From NCBI GenBank assembly GCA_002399975.1, contig DHER01000101.1, positions 10,748 through 74,747 on the forward strand: DNA of 64,000 nucleotides, read 5' to 3'. Position numbers and translations under genes: made by a program. Shown here piece by piece: positions 1 to 8,900 of the stretch (positions are counted from its first letter, which is position 1; the number at the start of each line of letters is the position of its first letter). The DNA is from Firmicutes bacterium UBA4845. GTDB taxonomy: Bacteria > Bacillota > Clostridia > Tissierellales > Sedimentibacteraceae. The notes below the pieces were generated by a model, which was not told the DNA's origin, ran no database searches, and was given only the letters and a program-made list of their open reading frames with translations.

Positions 1-1137
1 ACTGCCTACCCGATTTTTTATAACGAAGAACTTGTAGGTGCAATTTCATTTGATCAAGATGTAAACGTAATCAGCGACAATATCAAAAAGTTTGAAAGCA
101 TTAAAAAAACAATGATGGAACAAGGTGTATCTCTTAACAGCAGAACAAAAGACAGCAAATATAACTTTTTCGACATTATAGGTAAAAATGACGAATTGCT
201 CGAAACCATTGAATTGGCTAAAAAAGTTTCATCTCAAGACTGCAATGTTCTGATATATGGCGAAACCGGAACAGGAAAAGAAATGTTTGCCCAAAGCATT
301 CATGAAGAAAGCAGTAGAAAAGGTAAAAAATTTATAGCAATAAATTGTGCAGCTGTACCTGAAACCTTAATTGAAAGTATGCTGTTTGGTACTGCAAGGG
401 GCGCATTTACAGGCAGTGTTGACAGAGCAGGACTATTAGAAGAGGCTAATGGGGGGACATTATTTTTAGATGAGCTGAATTCAATGAGTCTAGGTATGCA
501 GTCCAAAATTCTTAGAGTGATACAGGAAAATAGTATTCGACGAGTAGGCGGAGAAAAAGACATTAAAATAAATGTAAGATTTATTTCATCTTGTAATGAA
601 GATCCTTATAAAATAACGAGCGAAAACTTGTTAAGAAAAGATTTATTTTATAGACTGTCTACAGTTATAATTGAAATACCACCCCTTAGGAATAGAATCA
701 ATGATATTGAAGTTCTTATTAAATATTGTTTGAAACAATATAAGCATAAATATTTTAAAAATGTTGACCATATTGATGAATCTGTGATAAAAATCTTAAA
801 GTCTTATAAGTGGCCGGGAAATGTCAGGGAGTTATTTCATGTGGTTGAATATGCTCTTAATGTAATGGAAGGCAGTTCATGGAAGGTTTCTCATCTTCCT
901 AAATATATTACCAATTCTTACAGGGAAAATAATGAAATAGCAATTAGTTATATAAAGGATGATAATATTAATTTATATAAAAATAATTTACAGTACATAA
1001 TGGACAGCTATGAAAGCGATATATTAAAAAAGGTTTTGGACCACTACGGTTATAATATTTCTAAAGCTGCCAGTTCCCTTGGGATCAAAAGGCAAAGCCT
1101 GCAATACAGAATAAAAAAATATGGTATTGTAGTATAA
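1..1137 (+). CDS. Sigma-54-dependent transcriptional activator (bEBP), 5' truncated by window edge
   Basis: Bacterial enhancer-binding protein that remodels sigma-54 RNA polymerase by ATP hydrolysis. The reading frame is open from base 1, so the ATG at 112 is internal and the N-terminal sensor part lies outside the window; the visible upstream residues (YPIFYNEELVGAISFD) look like the end of a PAS-type sensor. Counting from the internal Met, Walker A GETGTGKE is at residues 50-57, followed by a GAFTGS loop (usual form GAFTGA) that contacts sigma-54, Walker B LFLDE and the GNVRELF motif. The C-terminus ends in a Fis-type helix-turn-helix (ISKAASSLGIKRQSLQYRI). It is convergent with the flavoprotein gene on the other strand. 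The target is unknown; the BCCT and alcohol dehydrogenase genes with sigma-54 promoters further right are candidates by proximity only. Confidence 0.93.
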   Translation, partial: TAYPIFYNEELVGAISFDQDVNVISDNIKKFESIKKTMMEQGVSLNSRTKDSKYNFFDIIGKNDELLETIELAKKVSSQDCNVLIYGETGTGKEMFAQSIHEESSRKGKKFIAINCAAVPETLIESMLFGTARGAFTGSVDRAGLLEEANGGTLFLDELNSMSLGMQSKILRVIQENSIRRVGGEKDIKINVRFISSCNEDPYKITSENLLRKDLFYRLSTVIIEIPPLRNRINDIEVLIKYCLKQYKHKYFKNVDHIDESVIKILKSYKWPGNVRELFHVVEYALNVMEGSSWKVSHLPKYITNSYRENNEIAISYIKDDNINLYKNNLQYIMDSYESDILKKVLDHYGYNISKAASSLGIKRQSLQYRIKKYGIVV

Positions 1138-1153
1138 AGAAAATTAAAAGAGT

Positions 1154-1192
1154 TAAGATATAGGGAAAGAGTGTACATTTCCTTATATCTTA
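1154..1192. terminator. Hairpin between convergent genes
   Basis: Arms TAAGATATAGGGAAA and TTTCCTTATATCTTA pair with one mismatch around a 9-nt loop. It lies between the convergent activator and flavoprotein genes and could end transcription from either side. T-tracts are weak, and the octamer ATATCTTA is repeated just to the right. Confidence 0.55.
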
Positions 1193-1262
1193 ATATCTTA
1201 ATATCTTAAAATCATCCGTTTTAATTCTTCATTTAATCAGATTCTATATATCGCTTTAATAT

Positions 1263-3104
1263 TTATTCTGCTTTTGCAGCACTTGTACCTGCTATTCTAC
1301 CAAATACTACAGTATCTACAACTGCATTTCCTCCAAGTCTGTTACCACCGTGTATACCTCCAGCAAGCTCTCCGGCAGCATACAATCCTTCAATTACTTC
1401 ACCATCTTTATTTAATGCATGACAATTTGTATCTATTCTTACTCCGCCCATAGTATGATGAACAGCCGGTACTCTGGGTAATGCATACCATGGTCCGTTT
1501 TCAAATTTTTTTGTCAGAAGCTCTCTTCCAAATTCGTCCTTTCCAGCATCAACCGCAGCATTGTATTTATCTACGGACGCTTTGAGGTTTTCAGCAGGAA
1601 CGCTTATATTTTCTGCAAGTTCATCAAGAGTTTCACCTGACTGCCATCCATACAAGTGATTTTCCAGTACATCTGACATAGGTACACCTTCAAGGGTTTC
1701 AGCATTTTCAGGATCAGGCAAAACATCTGCACTATGTATCATATACATAAGTCCTTCAGGTTGCTCAAATATAGCTTTACATATTACGTCACGACGACCG
1801 TCTTCTCTTACAAATCTGTTTCCTTCTTCATTAACAAATATAGTATTTTCTGCTCCCAAATCATATACTCCAGTAAGAGCTCCACTCTTTGGTATACTCA
1901 AATACAGTAACTGTATTAAATCCATATCAATCAAATCAGCCCCTGCTTTTGATGACATTTCTATACCATCGCCTGTAACCCCAGGCATATTTGTTGTTGG
2001 AACATCTGGCCCAAGGTCTTCCCATTTGCCTGATGTATTATATTTCTGCCTTAATTCAACATTCCCTGCAAATCCTCCTGTAGAGAGAATTACACCGTTA
2101 TTGGCATGTAATATTAGATCGCTGCCATCCTTGTTTAATGCCTTTACACCCAAAACTTTGTCTCCATCTAATATCAATTCTTCACCCTTTGTATCAGTGA
2201 GTATTTTACATTTATCTGTCCTTTCGTCAAGTGTTTTCATATATGCGTTTATGAATCCGGTTCCCAATGGATCAACTGACTGGTGTGTTCTTGGGTAAAG
2301 AGAACCTGCTCCCTGGATTATTTTATCTTCGAACTTCATTCCCATTCCTTCGAGCCACTTTAATCCATCATATGCATTTTCACACAGTGTCTGAACTAAT
2401 TCAGGATTTCCTAAGTTATCTCCTCCTTCAAGGGTTTGCTTCACATATAGTTCAACTGAATCTTCTATTCCGGCTGGTTCCTGTAATTCAGGATCAGGTG
2501 TGTTATAAATTCCTCCGCACACTGCGGTATTGCCTCCAAGTATACCCATTTTTTCAATAACTATTACGCTTGCTCCTTCATCAGTTGCAGCAACTGCAGC
2601 AGACAGACCTGCTCCGCCGCCTCCAACAATTATAACATCTGCAGTTAATTCGTCGGGATACTCCTTAACTAGCCTGTCATTCTCAGATTTATATGCATCC
2701 AAATTTGCCCCTGCCTGTTTCAAACAATCCTCAACAGCAGAAAGTATAGCGTTGCTTGTTAAAGTTGCTCCGGTTATAGTATCAACAGTCAGTGTTTGTC
2801 TTTCAATTATTTCTTTTGGCAGCTCTTTAATGGGAACTGTGCCTACACTTGGTGTTTCATAATTATTAAGCACTTTAATGTCAGTTATTTGATTCTCATC
2901 AACAGTTACTTCAACATTCATCTTTCCTCCCATTCCCTGAGATTCACTGTTATATGTGCCTGCAACGAGATTTCCTTTTACTGCCTTGTCCATAGACTCA
3001 TTTTGTCCTTCATCCGTGTCATTTATATTTGTGTTGCACGATGCTAAAGTAAATAGCATAGCAAACGCAAGAATGAATGAAATAATCTTTTTTGTTCCTT
3101 TCAT
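1263..3104 (-). CDS. Exported FMN/FAD flavoprotein reductase (fumarate/urocanate reductase type lipoprotein)
   Basis: A 613-aa secreted reductase of the flavocytochrome c / urocanate reductase group. Start chosen at 3104 because GGAGGAG lies just upstream and the protein then begins with a lipoprotein signal (lipobox LASC, Cys23). An FMN-binding domain spans about residues 49-130 with DTITGAT (108-114), whose Thr is the usual site of covalent FMN attachment by ApbE. The FAD domain starts with GGGGAG (161-166). The fumarate-reductase catalytic signatures are kept: GRRD around the catalytic Arg, HHTMGG near 549 and HGGNRLGGNA near 585. No heme-binding CxxCH is present, so electrons probably arrive from a membrane flavin or quinone system. 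The electron acceptor is not known; fumarate, urocanate, thiourocanate or another acrylate are possible given the lyases 10 kb away. Confidence 0.88.
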   Translation of the reverse strand: MKGTKKIISFILAFAMLFTLASCNTNINDTDEGQNESMDKAVKGNLVAGTYNSESQGMGGKMNVEVTVDENQITDIKVLNNYETPSVGTVPIKELPKEIIERQTLTVDTITGATLTSNAILSAVEDCLKQAGANLDAYKSENDRLVKEYPDELTADVIIVGGGGAGLSAAVAATDEGASVIVIEKMGILGGNTAVCGGIYNTPDPELQEPAGIEDSVELYVKQTLEGGDNLGNPELVQTLCENAYDGLKWLEGMGMKFEDKIIQGAGSLYPRTHQSVDPLGTGFINAYMKTLDERTDKCKILTDTKGEELILDGDKVLGVKALNKDGSDLILHANNGVILSTGGFAGNVELRQKYNTSGKWEDLGPDVPTTNMPGVTGDGIEMSSKAGADLIDMDLIQLLYLSIPKSGALTGVYDLGAENTIFVNEEGNRFVREDGRRDVICKAIFEQPEGLMYMIHSADVLPDPENAETLEGVPMSDVLENHLYGWQSGETLDELAENISVPAENLKASVDKYNAAVDAGKDEFGRELLTKKFENGPWYALPRVPAVHHTMGGVRIDTNCHALNKDGEVIEGLYAAGELAGGIHGGNRLGGNAVVDTVVFGRIAGTSAAKAE

Positions 3105-3139
3105 ATTATCTCCTCCCTCAAAATTTTTTACATATAAGG

Positions 3140-3168
3140 AATGTATCATCAAAAGCCTAAATTGTCAA
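3140..3168 (-). promoter_or_regulatory. Sigma-A-type promoter for the flavoprotein gene
   Basis: On the minus strand TTGACA (3163-3168) is followed after 17 bp by TACATT (3140-3145), about 36 bp from the start codon. The -35 is perfect and the -10 matches 4 of 6. Confidence 0.5.
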
Positions 3169-3209
3169 TATATTAACGCACTTTTTCCATAAATTGTAAC
3201 ATCCCTTTT

Positions 3210-3308
3210 TAAAGTTCTCCTCTCGCTATACTCTCAACCTGCTCAATGCTAAGCCCGGTCTTTAAAGAAATAGTCTTTATGTCCAATACATCAAGAAGAC
3301 TTGTTTAT
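3210..3308 (-). pseudogene. C-terminal remnant of an Rpn/PD-(D/E)XK transposase-like nuclease
   Basis: A short open stretch bounded by stops encodes SLLDVLDIKTISLKTGLSIE and then ends VESIARGEL. This resembles the extreme C-terminus of Rpn-family recombination-promoting nucleases (LLDILDDETIALKTGLSxEEV). There is no start codon or ribosome site and nothing of the nuclease domain remains nearby. The match is by memory of the family's tail motif, so it is tentative. Confidence 0.4.
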
Positions 3309-3350
3309 ATTACTACTCTTTCTCAGAATATATTTCAATAAAAACTCATG

Positions 3351-3390
3351 GAAAAAGGAATAACTTGAAATATTCAAGCCATTCCCCTTA
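3351..3390 (-). terminator. Terminator downstream of the rhodanese gene
   Basis: On the minus strand a two-part stem (GGAAT with CTTGAA pairing to TTCAAG and ATTCC) is followed by a T-run. It lies just past the rhodanese stop codon. Confidence 0.65.
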
Positions 3391-3411
3391 AGTTTTTAAA
3401 TATTTTAAATA

Positions 3412-3918
3412 TTATTTTTCCAATAAATCTGAAAAAATCCAGCCCTTGTAGCCGCCTTCAAGTGTATAGATATTATCTGCGTCTACGCCTGCTTCCTTCA
3501 AAAGTCCTGTTGCTGCTTGAGCGTATTTTTTACCGGAATAGCACAGAAGAACAATTTTTTTATCTTTGCTTCCCACTTCTTCTAATGCTTTTTCTACATT
3601 TTCTTTGGCAGGATTATTATCACTGTCTGATACTACGGAATCAACGTCTGCAGATATTGAGTCTTTAATATGTTCAGTATCGTAATCTGCTTTTTTTCTT
3701 ACGTCAAGAATTGAGTAATCGCTGTTTTCATCTGTTACAATAGTTTTTAATTCATCAGCAGTAATATACTGAAAATCTTCCGCCTCTTGTTGTGCACCTT
3801 CTTCAGATGAAGTCTGAGGCTGCTCATCTTGTTTATCATTTTGTTTATCACTGCATCCAACAAATATGCTCGCAACCATCACAAGCACTAAAAATAAGGA
3901 TATGTACTTTTTATTCAT
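3412..3918 (-). CDS. Rhodanese-like domain lipoprotein
   Basis: A 168-aa exported sulfurtransferase-type protein. The ATG at 3918 is preferred because GGAGGAA is correctly spaced before it and the protein then has a lipoprotein signal ending VGC. After a low-complexity Gln/Glu linker, a single rhodanese domain carries the conserved VLDVR-like segment (ILDVRKKADYD) and the active-site loop CYSGKKY with the catalytic Cys. It follows the ABC ATPase gene after about 110 bp. In E. coli a rhodanese (YnjE) is encoded beside the YnjBCD transporter, so the pairing here may be functional. Sulfur donor and acceptor are unknown. Confidence 0.87.
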   Translation of the reverse strand: MNKKYISLFLVLVMVASIFVGCSDKQNDKQDEQPQTSSEEGAQQEAEDFQYITADELKTIVTDENSDYSILDVRKKADYDTEHIKDSISADVDSVVSDSDNNPAKENVEKALEEVGSKDKKIVLLCYSGKKYAQAATGLLKEAGVDADNIYTLEGGYKGWIFSDLLEK

Positions 3919-4027
3919 TTCTTCCTCCAAAATTTATTTTTATAGCAAAATTAAAGGTATCAGTTTTATGTTATTAAGTCAAGTTGTGCAGTTATGAATA
4001 ATTCTTATGATAAGTGTTATATAATTA

Positions 4028-5038
4028 CTAAATTTTATAATACCTGAGTTTTTCAGATTTAAAACGAAATGAGGTTTTCGCAGGAAGAGAATCTGTTTTT
4101 TTCCCGTTGTTCCTGCATCTTATTTTAGAGCCTGTAACACAATGCTGATAAATATACTCTTTCTCTTTGCCTGTATATATTCTTTGAACAAATTCAAAGT
4201 CATCGCCTTCTGTTGGTTCCACAGCATCATTTCGCACCATCATCATATATTCTCCTTCTTCCAGGCTGCATTCCACCATAAATTCAGGAGAACGGAATTT
4301 ACCTTTGCCTACGGTTCCTTCAAAAAAGGAGGCATCTCCAAAATATTCTGCAACCTTATAGCTAACAGGATTTTCGTAAATATCTTCAGGTGACCCTGAT
4401 TGTATAATCCTTCCCTCATCCATAAGAGCGATTTTGTCGGACATGCTCAATGCCTCATCCTTGTTATGGGTAACCATTATGGTAGTCATATGGTACTTCT
4501 TATGAATATCTAAAAGCAAAAGGCGCATATCAAAGCGCAAATTTTCATCAAGGCTTGAAAAGGGCTCGTCCAGCATTAAAATCTCAGGCTCTGCAGCTAA
4601 TGCTCTTGCCAGGGCGACCCTTTGCTGCTGTCCGCCGGATAACTGGTTTATTTTCCTGTTTTCCAGCCCATCCATTTTTATTTGCTGCAATAAAGACTTT
4701 ACCTTTGCATTCCGAACTTCACCGGGAACTTTTTTAATTTTAAGCGCAAATCCAATATTTTCTGCCACAGTCATATGAGGGAAAAGCCTTATATCCTGAA
4801 AAACAAGGACTATATTTCTTTTGTGTGCAGGAACATTGTCAATTCTTTTCCCGTCTACAAATATATTTCCTTTTTCTAAATGCAGTATTCCTGCTATTGC
4901 CTTCAAAAATGTGCTTTTCCCACATCCTGACGCTCCAAGTACGGACACAAATTCTCCTTTTTCTACAGAAAAGTTTATATCACTAATCACATCCTTTTTA
5001 GAAAAAACCACTTTCATATTTTCAACTTTTAACTTCAT
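4028..5038 (-). CDS. ABC transporter ATP-binding protein (YnjD-like, TOBE domain)
   Basis: A 336-aa cytoplasmic ATPase energising the importer encoded by the three upstream genes. Walker A GASGCGKST is at residues 35-43, the Q-loop lies in VFQDIRLF, the signature LSGGQQQRV and Walker B ILMLDEP follow, then the switch His in MVTHNKDEA. The extension after about residue 235 looks like a TOBE-type regulatory domain, as in spermidine, iron and thiamine-type importers. The start at 5038 lies 3 bp after the permease stop, with GGAG upstream, so translation is coupled. The domain set and partners match the YnjBCD family; the transported substrate is not known. Confidence 0.92.
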   Translation of the reverse strand: MKLKVENMKVVFSKKDVISDINFSVEKGEFVSVLGASGCGKSTFLKAIAGILHLEKGNIFVDGKRIDNVPAHKRNIVLVFQDIRLFPHMTVAENIGFALKIKKVPGEVRNAKVKSLLQQIKMDGLENRKINQLSGGQQQRVALARALAAEPEILMLDEPFSSLDENLRFDMRLLLLDIHKKYHMTTIMVTHNKDEALSMSDKIALMDEGRIIQSGSPEDIYENPVSYKVAEYFGDASFFEGTVGKGKFRSPEFMVECSLEEGEYMMMVRNDAVEPTEGDDFEFVQRIYTGKEKEYIYQHCVTGSKIRCRNNGKKTDSLPAKTSFRFKSEKLRYYKI

Positions 5039-5040
5039 AC

Positions 5041-5847
5041 TTATGTCTCCGCACTTACTATTTTTTTGACAATAAACTTTATTACACCTTCGAATAATAT
5101 AAAAATAAGCAAACTTGAAAGTAAAAACACCAATGTATATGCTCCTGCTATGGTCCTGTCTCCCGCAGATATGAGAGGAAATACAAAAACAGCATAGGTT
5201 TTAACTACTCCCCCTCCTAAAAGCATGGTTATGAAATACTGGCTGAATGAAATTATATATGCCATGGAAAAAGCCGAAATAACCGAAGGGATCATAAGAG
5301 GTAATGTTATGTGGAAAAATGCCATAAAACTATTGCAGCCAAGCATCATCGCCTGCTGTTCATATTTATTTCCCAGAGCTTCTCTGCTGTCTCCTAAAAT
5401 ATTAACTGTATAGGGCAGGCAATATAATACATGTCCTATAAGGATACCTGTTATACTGTCGTTTATTCCCCATTTTATAAAATAAACATGTATCCCCATG
5501 GCAAACACGCTTGAAGGAATGATTATAGGGAGCATGCTTCCAAAATGCAGCCATTTTTTAAGAGGAAAATCATACATCGAAAATGCCTGGGCTGACATAT
5601 ATCCTATAATTGTAGCAAATAAAGCTGCAGCCATTGAAATAAACACGCTGGATATGAGAATTCTGAAGCTTTGAACGTTATTTATAAAAACTTCCTCAAA
5701 ACCTCTCAAGGAAAAAGATTCACCCAGCAAATCCGGCCACTGCCACCGTGATGTAAAAGCACATACAGCCATTAAAATAACAGGTATCAAAATGCAGGCA
5801 GCAGCAAGTGCCATAACCAGCTTGAATATGCTATTTTTATTTGTCAT
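5041..5847 (-). CDS. ABC transporter permease, second subunit
   Basis: A 268-aa membrane protein of the binding-protein-dependent transport family. It has an N-terminal membrane segment (residues 9-30) and roughly six transmembrane helices. The EAA-type coupling loop is visible as EQQAMMLGCNSFMAFFHITL. Its start overlaps the end of the previous permease gene by 11 bp, with AAGGAAG as ribosome site. With the upstream permease it corresponds to the two halves that are fused in the single E. coli YnjC protein. Confidence 0.9.
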   Translation of the reverse strand: MTNKNSIFKLVMALAAACILIPVILMAVCAFTSRWQWPDLLGESFSLRGFEEVFINNVQSFRILISSVFISMAAALFATIIGYMSAQAFSMYDFPLKKWLHFGSMLPIIIPSSVFAMGIHVYFIKWGINDSITGILIGHVLYCLPYTVNILGDSREALGNKYEQQAMMLGCNSFMAFFHITLPLMIPSVISAFSMAYIISFSQYFITMLLGGGVVKTYAVFVFPLISAGDRTIAGAYTLVFLLSSLLIFILFEGVIKFIVKKIVSAET

Positions 5848-6727
5848 AGTTCTTCCTTATACCCTTCACTTTTTTCTGCCATAAATAAAAATATAATGCC
5901 GCCATAGCCAAGGACACTAAAATCATAACTCCGTTTTCCGCCATTGCATAAGGCCTGTGCCTTAAATCCGGATGACTGTATTCAACATATGCCTGTACAG
6001 GCAAAACCTTTGGCTTTGTTACTCCCAGCAAAAACGGAAGCTCATATGCCCCAAAGGAAAATATCATAATAATAAATGCGGCATTAAGTATGGCAGGCAT
6101 GGATAATGGCAGTGTAACAGAGAAAAACGACCTCATTGGGGAAGCTCCAAGATTAACCGCAGCCTCTTCGTGACTGACGCTTATGCTTTCCATAAAACTT
6201 AAAACAAAATAAGCTACAAAAGGAGCTTCCTTCCATATATATCCCAATATAATTCCAATTCCTTTCCGATTATATATTATGTTGGGAAATTCATTTATTT
6301 CATTTATAATGTTCAACTGGTAACAAATCCTTGACAAAATTCCGCTTTGGGAAAAAATAATAATAACAAACAAAGCTACCACTATGTGTGGAGTTAGTAT
6401 TGGAATCCTGAGCACACTTCTGTAAAATTTTTCGGCCTTATTTGTTTTTATCAGTGATGCACATATTAAAACTCCGATTACCACAGAAAATATAGTTGAT
6501 ACAAGAGATATATACAGGCTGAGCAAAAGTGAAGATGAAAATTCAGGATTTAAAAAAACTTCCTTATAGTAATCAAGGCTTATTTTATTTAGTCCCAAAG
6601 CCGGCATATATCCCAATCCCTGCATAAGCGAATTTGCCGCTGCAAGTAAAAGAATCAGCAATAAAACTATGAACGGCGCAAGCAAAATATACGGAACTGC
6701 CTTTTTTATCATCTTCACCTTCTTCAT
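5837..6727 (-). CDS. ABC transporter permease, first subunit
   Basis: A 296-aa integral membrane subunit with about six helices. The EAA loop is seen as EEAAVNLGASPMRSFFSVTL. It begins three bases after the stop codon of the binding-protein gene and overlaps the next permease, so all four importer genes are one transcription unit. Residues 130-165 form an extracytoplasmic loop longer than in the partner subunit. Same importer as the neighbouring ATPase and lipoprotein. Confidence 0.9.
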   Translation of the reverse strand: MKKVKMIKKAVPYILLAPFIVLLLILLLAAANSLMQGLGYMPALGLNKISLDYYKEVFLNPEFSSSLLLSLYISLVSTIFSVVIGVLICASLIKTNKAEKFYRSVLRIPILTPHIVVALFVIIIFSQSGILSRICYQLNIINEINEFPNIIYNRKGIGIILGYIWKEAPFVAYFVLSFMESISVSHEEAAVNLGASPMRSFFSVTLPLSMPAILNAAFIIMIFSFGAYELPFLLGVTKPKVLPVQAYVEYSHPDLRHRPYAMAENGVMILVSLAMAALYFYLWQKKVKGIRKNYDK

Positions 6728-6730
6728 TTT

Positions 6731-7993
6731 TTATTTCCCCACTACTTCTTCAAGCCATATTTCTTCTATAATCGGTACTAAATTTGCAGGCATCTCAGGC
6801 AATCTCTTGCTTAACAGCTCTTCCTGAGTCAGCGTACCCTTACCGGTATCAATTTTTTCAAACATTTCTTTTTCTTCGGGCGACAGCTTATTGTTGTCTA
6901 CAACAGGCAGTGCCTTAAGCTTGTCAAACTGACCTGCCTGACCTTCGGCTGACATGAGGTAATCAATTACCACCATTGCTCCCTCTTTGTTCGGAGAATT
7001 ATATGCAATGCCCATGTAGCTTGTATTTCCTATAGTTCCTTTATCAAATAAATAAGTCCTGACAGTATCAGGATAAACACCATCTTCAATTCTGGTTGCC
7101 ACTGAATAGGGACTGTAGCTTAAATTAAAATACAATTCCCCATCAGAAAACATATTCTCCTGTTCTGTTGATGAGGCAGGGAATGTTTTTCCCTCATTCC
7201 ACAGGTATGGATTTAAGGATTTTAAATATTCCATGGCGGGCATTACTTCTTTTCTCACAGTTTCCTTATCCGCCTCCATATCCATAAACTGTTCATATCC
7301 GCAAATTTCGTATATTACATTTCTGACAAACGCTGAACCTGTAAAATCAGGAAGAGCCGGATATGTAACTTTTCCTTTATACTTTTTAACATATTCCAAA
7401 AATTCCTCCGCACCAGCAGGAGTTTCGGAAGTCTTTGCACTATCACCCATAAAAACAATCTGGGCCTTCCCATAGGGAGCCTCATAACCTTCTACAGGAT
7501 AGCCGAAATCAAAGTTTGTTTCAGGATCTTCAGTGTCTATATATTTTTCATAAGAGGGCAGCTTGTCTAAAAACGGGCCATATAAAAGCGAATTTTCTTT
7601 TGCAGTAAAAAAGTTTTCTCCATTAATCCATATGACGTCAATACTTCCTGATGTACTACCCGCCTGTTTTTCTCCCGAAAGCTTATTTAATATCTGGTCT
7701 ATGTCCATTGGAACAACTTCCAGTGTTATATCATATTTCTCTTTAAGTGCATTTGCCATATCGGTGTTGAGCCAGTTATTTCTATACTCATCACCACCCC
7801 AGCCATAAAAGGTAACCTTGGTACCTTTTGCTTTTTCTTCTATTTTGTCAAAATTCATCTCTGACAAATATGTTTCCTCTACGGGAGCATCGTTATTTTG
7901 CTGCGGATCTGAATTATTTGAGCAGGAAACAGATACAACCATCATGACACACAAAACAATGCATAGCATAAAACCTATCTTTTTTCTTTTCAT
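6731..7993 (-). CDS. ynjB: ABC transporter substrate-binding lipoprotein (YnjB-like)
   Basis: A 420-aa lipid-anchored binding protein of solute-binding family 1. The ATG at 7993 is preferred over one five codons upstream because AAAGGA is spaced correctly before it. The signal peptide ends in the lipobox SVSC. Diagnostic family segments are VTFYGWGGDEYRNNW near the N-terminus and IDVIWINGENF, which I associate with YnjB, the predicted thiamine-like importer component of enterobacteria. Downstream come both permeases and the ATPase; upstream is a nucleoside hydrolase ending 17 bp away. The ligand is unknown; the context of hydrolase and transferases suggests a nucleoside, sugar or vitamin precursor, which is inference. 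Confidence 0.88.
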   Translation of the reverse strand: MKRKKIGFMLCIVLCVMMVVSVSCSNNSDPQQNNDAPVEETYLSEMNFDKIEEKAKGTKVTFYGWGGDEYRNNWLNTDMANALKEKYDITLEVVPMDIDQILNKLSGEKQAGSTSGSIDVIWINGENFFTAKENSLLYGPFLDKLPSYEKYIDTEDPETNFDFGYPVEGYEAPYGKAQIVFMGDSAKTSETPAGAEEFLEYVKKYKGKVTYPALPDFTGSAFVRNVIYEICGYEQFMDMEADKETVRKEVMPAMEYLKSLNPYLWNEGKTFPASSTEQENMFSDGELYFNLSYSPYSVATRIEDGVYPDTVRTYLFDKGTIGNTSYMGIAYNSPNKEGAMVVIDYLMSAEGQAGQFDKLKALPVVDNNKLSPEEKEMFEKIDTGKGTLTQEELLSKRLPEMPANLVPIIEEIWLEEVVGK

Positions 7994-8010
7994 CTTTTTT
8001 CCTTTCATTT

Positions 8011-8880
8011 TTAGTTTTTCGAAAATCTATCATACATTTCATACACATGATTTTCGTATTCCGCATCATTTATAATATGTGGAAGATTTATTTTTATTTT
8101 TTTTCCTTTTCCCATGAGGCATCCGCTTTTCAAGGATTCCATATCCGGAGAAATATCAGTGGGACAATCACGGAACAAATGAGGATTTATAAGCATGGCA
8201 GCGGCATAAACATCCCATTTGTAAATTCCCTCATGACCAAACTCATTTTTTTCTCTCTCGAACCAGTATTCCGAGCTGTCATGAAACCATCTGATAAATT
8301 CATTATCACTTTTATCCAATTTATCATCAAAATCCTTCTTTTTAAACAAAGCATCCATACAATTATTACCTGTAGCTATCTTTATGGATTTTCCCAAGGT
8401 AAGCACATTGTATGCAGCCTGATAATCACATGAAAAATTCAGTTCATTCAATGTTCTTCCGTTTATTTCAAGAGGTTTTGTAATTCCTCCCATCAGTGAG
8501 ATTTCCATAACCTTTTCATAAAATTCATTATCCAGCTTCCATGCACAATGCAGGTTGGTAAGCGAGCCTGTGGCTAAAACAGATACTTCTCCCGGATATA
8601 AATTCACCATTTTTACGAGAAACATTGCAGCCGTGTTAGCCACACCGTCCTTAGTACCTCCCCTGAAAACAGGAATATGCGGCATCCCTATGTTTTTTAC
8701 AAACTCTAAAGTGTTGGGGTATACTACATCCGCCGAATTATTCCCGAATGTTGCGGTTATGCCCAATAAATCCCATCCTGTATTTCCCAGTGTATATATA
8801 ATTGCAAGTCCGTCATCAATATCACAACCCGCAACACCAAATGTATTGTCGCAGTCAATAATTATTTTCCTGTTTTTCAT
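8011..8880 (-). CDS. Inosine-uridine-preferring nucleoside hydrolase family protein
   Basis: A 289-aa enzyme expected to split the N-glycosidic bond of a nucleoside. The calcium-binding N-terminal motif is present but expanded: DCDNTFGVAGCDIDDG at residues 9-24 instead of the compact DTDPGIDDA. Other family segments include ATGSLTNL, with the family Asn, and LMGG at about residue 130. The GGGAG ribosome site precedes the ATG. It sits between the Fe-S protein gene and the importer genes, so it may act on the imported compound. Substrate cannot be told from the sequence. Confidence 0.85.
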   Translation of the reverse strand: MKNRKIIIDCDNTFGVAGCDIDDGLAIIYTLGNTGWDLLGITATFGNNSADVVYPNTLEFVKNIGMPHIPVFRGGTKDGVANTAAMFLVKMVNLYPGEVSVLATGSLTNLHCAWKLDNEFYEKVMEISLMGGITKPLEINGRTLNELNFSCDYQAAYNVLTLGKSIKIATGNNCMDALFKKKDFDDKLDKSDNEFIRWFHDSSEYWFEREKNEFGHEGIYKWDVYAAAMLINPHLFRDCPTDISPDMESLKSGCLMGKGKKIKINLPHIINDAEYENHVYEMYDRFSKN

Positions 8881-8900
8881 AAGACTCCCATTAAAATCTT

